Positions 57,811-64,000 of a DNA stretch of 64,000 nucleotides are shown here, piece by piece (positions within the stretch are counted from its first letter, which is position 1; each line of letters begins with the position of its first letter). Source of the DNA: Siphonodentalium dalli (taxonomy: Eukaryota; Mollusca; Scaphopoda; Gadilida; Siphonodentaliidae); NCBI GenBank assembly GCA_032622095.1, contig CP136066.1, positions 105,299,319 to 105,363,318 on the forward strand, read 5' to 3'. The notes below the pieces were generated by a model. The model worked only from the letters and a program-made list of their open reading frames with translations. It was not told the origin of the DNA and ran no database searches. The position numbers and the translations under genes are program-made.

Positions 57811-59240
57811 AGGCCTAAAAAAAAATACCTTTGTTTCCGGTAACGGAGGGAGAAAAAATAGGGTGGGGTAAACTTTTGTTTTTTTTTAATTCCCATAATA
57901 TACGAAGGATTAATAGCCCTAAATGTATTTTCTATACAGGTATACTATGGATACAGTTTATCTGGATATAATATTGTAAATGAACTCTTAAGGCACTGTA
58001 TTTTATAATCTTTTATTTCAAATTTATTAGTTTTTGCCATAATGGCTTGGCAATAACAGGAGTCAGACCGCTCTTAAATGTGTACACATCTCGCATATTG
58101 GAGTGAGTCTTGAATCTTTGTCTTAAGGAAGCTTTCACCACACCACCACCTTCTCCACATTGGACACTAGTCCAAGTCTTCTCGTACTAAAACCGGCTAA
58201 GATATTGGGCTGGCGGCACCTCCATCCCAATATCTTAGCCGGTTTTAGTACGAGAAGACTTGGACTAATTGGACACAAGTGTCTGTTTCGCCGATATCAG
58301 AACCCTTGGGTATTTTGGGAAATGGTCCAGGGCCCATACAATTGGGAAAAATAAATTGTGAAATTTTCGATTTAACATAATGACACTGACTATCAGATGA
58401 ATTTAAAAAATAAGATGTTTAAATCTTAATGAACTAATGAATAAAACAACAGTATATATACCAGTTGACACTATTAAAGTCAGTGCGTACCTCTATAAAT
58501 CTGATACCGTACATGGTGTGTGTATATATATCCCAGCTCATACTTAGTCAGTACATCTATATACCTCTGATATACAGTGTGATATAGACTTTATTCTAGT
58601 AGGGTAATAGAAAATATTATATACAAATTATAGTCAGGACTAATAAATGATTGCTTCTTGGTATAATATATATGTAGAGTTAAGTAGCTATACCATTATA
58701 ACACAATGTGTTAAACTTAAAGCATAGTATTCAAACTGGTAAAAAAAATCCCCATCTTCCTTCATCTTCCCACATCATAAATATTTGCATCTCATACTGG
58801 GGTTACATGTTTTAGAGCAAACCGGTAGAAAATTTAACTGCAAATTTATTGAGAATTTCTATGAAACAATCACTTGTCATATATGTTCAAAGTCATTTAA
58901 TTTCTATTAACCAACATCCTACACATATCAATTGGTTTAATAAACATATCCCATTGACTTGATTTTATTTTCGAGACATCCCATTTGTGGATGTCATTTG
59001 GCCCACTAACTCCAGTTTGGTGTGTTTTGTGAGCGCGATTTTGCAAGTTAATTGGGCTAACGACTCATTGAATTAAAGTTAGCAACTTAAACTAATAGAA
59101 ACTGAATGAAGTCAAGTTGGGAGAATGAGATTGGTAATTTTCAGACAGAAAGTTGTGAAAAATTAATTTTGCAAATAAAAAGTTTACGGCGAGCGGGCGG
59201 GCAGGTTACCGGAAACAAAGGTATTTTTTGTTTAGGCCTA
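57811..59240. mobile_element. 1.4-kb element with AGGCCTAA..ATACCTTTGTTTCCGGTAAC ends
   Basis: Terminal inverted repeats AGGCCTAAAAAAAAATACC and its near complement ending ...TTTAGGCCT, both followed inward by 'tttccggtaac' or complement. No long frame. It holds a 100-bp hairpin insertion at 58168. An inverted, diverged partner lies at 54852..56140. Confidence 0.65.
58168..58267. mobile_element. 100-bp perfect hairpin element with 9-bp target duplication
   Basis: Perfect 42-bp arms (from TAGTCCAAGTCTTCTCGTAC) surround a 16-nt loop, CTGGCGGCACCTCCAT. Direct repeats ATTGGACAC flank it at 58159..58167 and 58268..58276. It interrupts the larger element. A 9-bp duplication is typical of Mutator-like transposition; this is an inference. 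Confidence 0.85.
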
Positions 59241-60185
59241 ATGGATTGAATTTTTACAAAGTAAAGTCGAGCTAAAAATGCTACACTGATGTCGAAAAGA
59301 TATTAATCTAACATTTTGTGCAAAAATATCACTGTGGGACAGGGAAATATGAATGCATGGGGTGATTTGGTGTTTACATTTTCGTTCTGCGTTTTACCGA
59401 AATTTTCGATGTGTCTATTTTTAGCCAATAATATGCACTTTGTGTTGGAGAATGAGACTATTAAATCATTGTTCCCTCTACGCCATATTAATACCGACTA
59501 TATATAACCATTTTGGTGCTGCTACATGCTGTATTATTGATAAACAGCGTATTTTCTAATACCGTCCCAACCCATCTAATATAGGGTCGTGACAAAAAAA
59601 TTCAAATTTATTATTATTCACTGAAAGTTAATTTGCTGGAAAGACAATTAAAATGATATGTGTGATTTTCTCTATGGTCAAATATTAAAAAAGTTATGAC
59701 CATTTTTGTGTCGGAAATTAGGGTCTTTTTTCCGATGGGCTGGCTATGTACTTAGCATTTACGGCTCTGTGACTGAAAAACCCACATTTTGACGATTTTC
59801 GACAAAAAATTTCACTTCAAAATGGCATATCTCAACTTATAAGTGACGAATCCACATTCTGTTTGTAATAGAACAAAGCTATTAGTAGTATGTTACTGAT
59901 TATAACATTTATTCTATCAATTTATATACCAAAATTAATTAATTGATTTATTAATTAACTAATTAGTAATTAACGAAGTAATCACCCCCTTGAGAGTTTC
60001 TCTCGGGCAGTTTGATCAGATGACGAAATGCATTCCTCATCATACATTTGAACATGTTGTGTTATATATCGTTTGAAAGGGCATGTCATTCTGAATACAA
60101 ATCTAATGGAATCTAAAAGATTGCCCTTATTGTTCAAGAGTTATGTCCCTTTGATGATTTTAAATATCAAATTTAAGATTTGACG
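59241..60185. other. No gene recognised
   Basis: AT-rich, short frames only. It ends at a C homopolymer. Confidence 0.3.

Positions 60186-60220
<35 letters not shown>
60186..60220. repeat. 35-base C homopolymer
   Basis: Uninterrupted C run, the same length as that at 41375..41409. Confidence 0.9.
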
Positions 60221-60222
<2 letters not shown>

Positions 60223-60527
60223 GTCGGGGTAAAGTGTTACCTGGACTAGTTGCCCGCAGCAAAAATTCAAACAACCGTATAAATTGTAATATATCATTAT
60301 AAAAGGTTGTATCATCCTGAATAATACTATACTAGGTACACTGGGAACATTTGCCCTTTTGAGTCAAGTGTACAGTCATTAAATTAATGTATTAATGAAC
60401 ATTTTACATTTTCTTCCTTCTGGACCAGACAGGACCGAAAACTTCAAAAGTTTGATTTACACCGTAAATTGGCTAAAGTAAACTTTCCAAGACATTTACA
60501 TATACCGGTATGCCATATTTCAATTCA

Positions 60528-61260
60528 TTAACCACTTTTTTTCACAACACATATCCCTTTGAAATGATGGATTACTTTCTCTGGTGAATTATAAAACTTC
60601 TTCATCCATGGACCTGTAAGTAACTTACCAATCAGTCCAAGCACCTGCAATTCAACTTGGCAGTTGGGAGAGTGAAATCTGCCAGTATTGAAACCTGAAG
60701 ACCACCGCATGAGACTGTTCCTGTTCGGAGGAACTTGAGAACTTCTTGTAATGAATGGCGAGTCTGCCACTGATGAGGAATAACCGATTAAGATATTTAC
60801 GGTAGCCTATTACCTCTACCTTTGTAGTATTCATTTTGGCATGTTGCTCCTCTAAAAATGATACCAATCATCTCGGATCACCTTTACCATCTTTATAGCG
60901 GAATTTGTCTGCTGGTATTAACTGCCTTGGTTCATATTTTCTCTGTTCACTTTCAAGTACCGGCAATTTCTGCATTTTCCCCCTCCAACTGTGATTTTAA
61001 TATCATTATTTCATCATCCTTGGCTCTATGACTGTCAACTGTTCTAGAATGGTTATATATGATTGATCTTTTGTTCTTTTCTATCCTTTTTATTGTTACG
61101 CCAGCATTGTGAAGCACACCATGTTTTGAGAGTTACATGTAGGACACCAAGATCTCAATTTGGCAATCAACTTATTTCAACGCTTCAGCTTTTGATTTAA
61201 AATTATTGTGGCGGGCTTATTTGACGCCTTCTCACCCAGCTTGAGGATCATTTGTAAATA
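60528..61260 (-). pseudogene. Decayed coding fragment of an unidentified multi-copy-type gene
   Basis: On the minus strand, pieces of protein-like sequence appear in shifting frames. From right to left: ILKLGEKASNKPA (about 61250), KDDEIMILKSQLEGENAE (about 61010), then ESEQRKYEPRQLIPADKFRY and KDGKGDPR, a stop, LVSFLEEQHAKMNTTKVEV, and finally SSGFNTGRFHSPNCQVELQV and GKLLTGPWMKKFYNSPEKV, ending at a stop at 60528. Stops and at least two frame changes break it, so it cannot make one protein. GKLLTGPWM-type and LGEKAS-type stretches remind me of an uncharacterised family abundant in bivalve genomes, possibly transposon-derived. That is recollection, not a search. No splice link to the BTB gene was found. 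Confidence 0.45.
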
Positions 61261-61876
61261 TCATTGCCTCATCTCGGTAGCTGCTTCGCAACCTGAGATA
61301 ATTTTGCTCATAACTTGGGGTGGTGGATATACTAGTACAAGCATCACTACAACTTACACGTACGGTTCTTCGCTGTATTGACCAATATACCTGACAAACA
61401 AGTAGACCTAGCTATGTACATTAACCGTGCTATCAGTAGATCAGTTTATCACTCGGATCAATTCTTTGAATTCAAATGAAGATTGTCATGAGTGCACTTA
61501 ATTGGCTTGCAAATCCAACAGAATCTGATAGGTATTTTAATTTCAGAAAATCATTTTATTACACACATAGGCTTAGGAAGCGTTGTGGGGAAATCACTTT
61601 TATTTTTTTATTGATTTGAATTCTTATTCTTAACTTTCTCAGTGTAACAGCATTATATTACAGTCTGACATTTAAACAATATAAAATATAAAACATGTCC
61701 ATTTCTCATTTCATCACAGATAAAAGGCAAGTTTCTATATTAATCATTTAAGTAATTAAAACCAATTACATGTTGCCGAAAAGATGAGACTTTATAATAT
61801 CGATTACATTTTTTCAGCGGCATATTTTGAATTTTCATTTTCCGACAAAGTCAAAGTTGACCAAAGGAGCGATTAT
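61261..61876. other. No gene recognised
   Basis: AT-rich flank of the assembly gap. Confidence 0.3.
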
Positions 61877-61976
61877 NNNNNNNNNNNNNNNNNNNNNNNN
61901 NNNNNNNNNNNNNNNNNNNNNNNNNNNNNNNNNNNNNNNNNNNNNNNNNNNNNNNNNNNNNNNNNNNNNNNNNNNN
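61877..61976. other. Assembly gap (100 N)
   Basis: Exactly 100 N bases, the usual placeholder for a gap of unknown size. It adjoins a G/C-tract minisatellite that probably broke the assembly. Confidence 0.98.
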
Positions 61977-62762
61977 TTCCCCCTTTCCACATTTCCCCCC
62001 CCCCCCCACTCCAAACCCTGACTCAAAAAACTTGTTCTCAGAAGAAGTTAATTTCTCGCTGTTTCATGACTATATAAAGCAAAACAAGCGATAACACCAT
62101 AAGATTATTTTTTTGTCATGTAGGTGCTGGGTGGGGGGGGGGGGGGGGGGAGATATCCTGACCTGGACATCTCCCCCCCCCTTCCCAAACCCTGACTCAA
62201 AAAACTTGTTCTCAGAAGAAGTTAATTTCTCGCTGTTTCATGACTAAAGCAAAACGAGCGATAAAACCATAAGATTATTTTTTTGTCATGTAGGTGCTGG
62301 GTGGGGGGGAAGATATCCTGACCTGGACATCTTCCCCCCCCCCCCCCACCCAAACCCTGACTCAAACAACTTGTTCTCAGAAGAAGTTAATTTCTCGCTG
62401 TTTCATGACTATATAAAGCAAAACAAGCAATAAAACCATAAGATTATTTTTTTGTCATGTAGGTGCTGGGTGGGGGGGGGGGGGGAGATATCCTGACCTG
62501 GACATCTTCCCCCCCACCCAAACCCTGACTCAAACAACTTGTTCTCAGAAGAAGTTAATTTCTCGCTGTTTCATGACTACATAAAGCAAAACAAGTGATA
62601 AAACCATAAGATTATTTTTTTGTCATGTAGGTGCTAGGTGGGGGGGGGGGGGGGGGGGAGACATCCTGACCTGGACATCTTTCCCCCCCCCCCCCACCCC
62701 AAACCCTGACTCAAAAAAGTTGTTCTCAGAAGAAGTTAATTTCTCCCTGTTTCATAACTATA
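61977..62762. repeat. ~164-181 bp minisatellite with G and C tracts
   Basis: Landmark 'aaaccctgactcaaa' occurs near 62013, 62187, 62351, 62520 and 62701. Each unit also has 'gttctcagaagaagttaatt', 'ttttttgtcatgtaggtgct', a G run, 'agatatcctgacctggacat' and a C run. The G and C runs account for most length variation. The array is cut at 62762 by the next element. Confidence 0.88.
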
Positions 62763-64000
62763 ACGAGAGGCCGATCACGATCGGCAGATGTTTAACCCAT
62801 ACCTTGGCGATACCGATTAGCTATAACTGATAATTGGTCAAAGATATGATCACAGTGATACACATATCAGTACCTAACTTAAAATCAAAAGCTCAAATTA
62901 TTTGTCTTAAGAAGAGGTTAAGGTAATTGGGGTGGGGAGGAGTCGTTTTAAATCTCATAACTCTGTCCCTATTCAACCAATGACCTCTCATTGTGAGATC
63001 CAATTGTTTAGCCATTAATCAATTTGACAGATAGGACAAACAATTATCCAGCCAGCAGGTTCATCTTTACCTTCATACAACCACCCCCTAGAGCTATGTA
63101 ACATATGTCACCACTCAATTAATAACAGATTTCACTTGGAATGACATCTATTAAAGGTATTCGCATGTGCTCTGGATATTGGATGTTCACATGGCAATTT
63201 ATTGATATCATTATATTACATGCAACTATTTTTTTTTTTTAACTCAATAATTTTTTTTATTATTATAAAAGTTTTAAAATATTTTTTATGTTAAATCGAG
63301 CGAGGAAATTCAATCTAAACAAATATGAAAAATCAAAATTTTAAATTTAAAAAAAAGAAAGAAGGGTCATAACTGCTTTAAGATAAATCGGATCGAACTC
63401 ATATTCACTCGAACTGTATTTTGGGATGAGAAACCTATACACAAAATTTGGTTCCGATCAAATAGAAAATGTTAGAGATATCACATTATGCCTAAAGTGT
63501 CTAAGAACTGACAGACAGACAGATAGAGACGGACGGACAGACGAGTGGTCAATCTGGACATTGACACTATGTGTACCATACTATGGTATAGGTACACATA
63601 AACAGTTTTATCTCATGCAGAGTACAGGAAAAATACATCAAACTGGTGTGCCCCTTTAATATTTCAATTCACATTTGTAAACAATTGAAATCAATGTCGA
63701 AAAAGCTTTTGATTAATATATAGATAAAACAAACTAGACCTACAGTTCTAAGAGTGTTATGAACAATTATTTTGTTCCCATAGACTGATACAGAGCTCTC
63801 GTTTTTTAAAGTTTGAAAACCAAAGTTGTCTTCCCATGCAACCAACAAAATTCCAATGGTAATGCTTTTAAACAATGAAACCAGATTATGCCTTTAAGGT
63901 GAAATTTAAATAACCATGAATATAAAATATAAACATTCCACCTATGATATGGCCAGAGATACTTATAGAGTATAAAGTATATCTGATATAGCCAACACAA
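62763..64000. mobile_element. Second copy of the 29921 element (runs off the window)
   Basis: From ACGAGAGGCCGATCACGATC onward it is nearly identical to 29921..31160, with only a few single-base length differences in T/A runs. The identical left boundary in two different contexts argues for a mobile element with a defined end. Confidence 0.75.

Noticed and set aside
58168-58267. Perfect hairpin as a microRNA precursor
   Set aside because: Perfect complementarity over 42 bp and a 9-bp target duplication point to a transposon insertion; kept as a mobile element.
62763-64000. The 1.2-kb duplicate as a pure misassembly
   Set aside because: Not excluded, but its left edge coincides exactly with the insertion boundary seen at 29921, which a mobile element explains better.
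1-64000. CRISPR arrays, rRNA genes, confident tRNA genes, bacterial operons
   Set aside because: None seen. Direct repeats here are minisatellites or molluscan tandem modules, and the A-box/B-box-like words do not fold into a convincing tRNA.

Overview
This is animal nuclear DNA: AT-rich, intron-rich, crowded with short transposons, and containing C2H2 zinc fingers, a BTB domain and GT..AG introns. The abundant TACATGTA motifs, the 'ccataactct...gaacttgacctgtattttgg' repeat modules and the GGACGGACAGACGG tails look molluscan, most likely bivalve. That taxon call is an inference from recalled repeat styles, not from a search.

One gene on the minus strand organises about 50 kb. A BTB exon (49396..50162) splices in phase 2 to an acidic, serine-rich linker exon (43774..44095). 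The linker ends in phase 0. To its left lie at least seven same-strand exons that can each serve as an alternative 3' end. In transcription order they are: a 31-nt microexon (27497..27527) plus a five-finger exon (26551..27152); a two-finger exon (25730..25912); an exon carrying two CENP-B/pogo-type helix-turn-helix domains and no finger (17358..17825); a two-finger exon (14455..14715); its frameshifted paralogue (10913..11151); a three-finger exon (3977..4291); and a two-finger exon (976..1191). Every terminal exon has its own acceptor, phase and stop codon compatible with the linker. This is the layout of Drosophila lola and mod(mdg4): one BTB dimerisation module joined to interchangeable DNA-binding tails. 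One tail looks like a captured transposase DNA-binding region. Two decayed relics (12772..12830 and 12900..12957) show that terminal exons are being duplicated and lost here. The first exons, including the N-terminal half of the BTB fold, were not found and probably lie to the right of the window.

The introns are a transposon graveyard. There are hAT-type elements with exact 8-bp target duplications (8824..9881, 11574..12634, 24496..25345, 45699..46329, 47846..49368); TTAA-flanked piggyBac-like MITEs with built-in hairpins; nine copies of a TA-flanked fold-back MITE; a 3.4-kb element nested in a MITE, with a second copy leaving the window at 64000; and many molluscan tandem modules.

From 50.2 kb to 64 kb I see no intact gene. 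The region holds repeats, an inverted pair of 1.4-kb elements (one carrying a perfect 42-bp hairpin insertion with a 9-bp target duplication), a decayed coding fragment near 60.5..61.3 kb, a 100-N assembly gap and a G/C-tract minisatellite.
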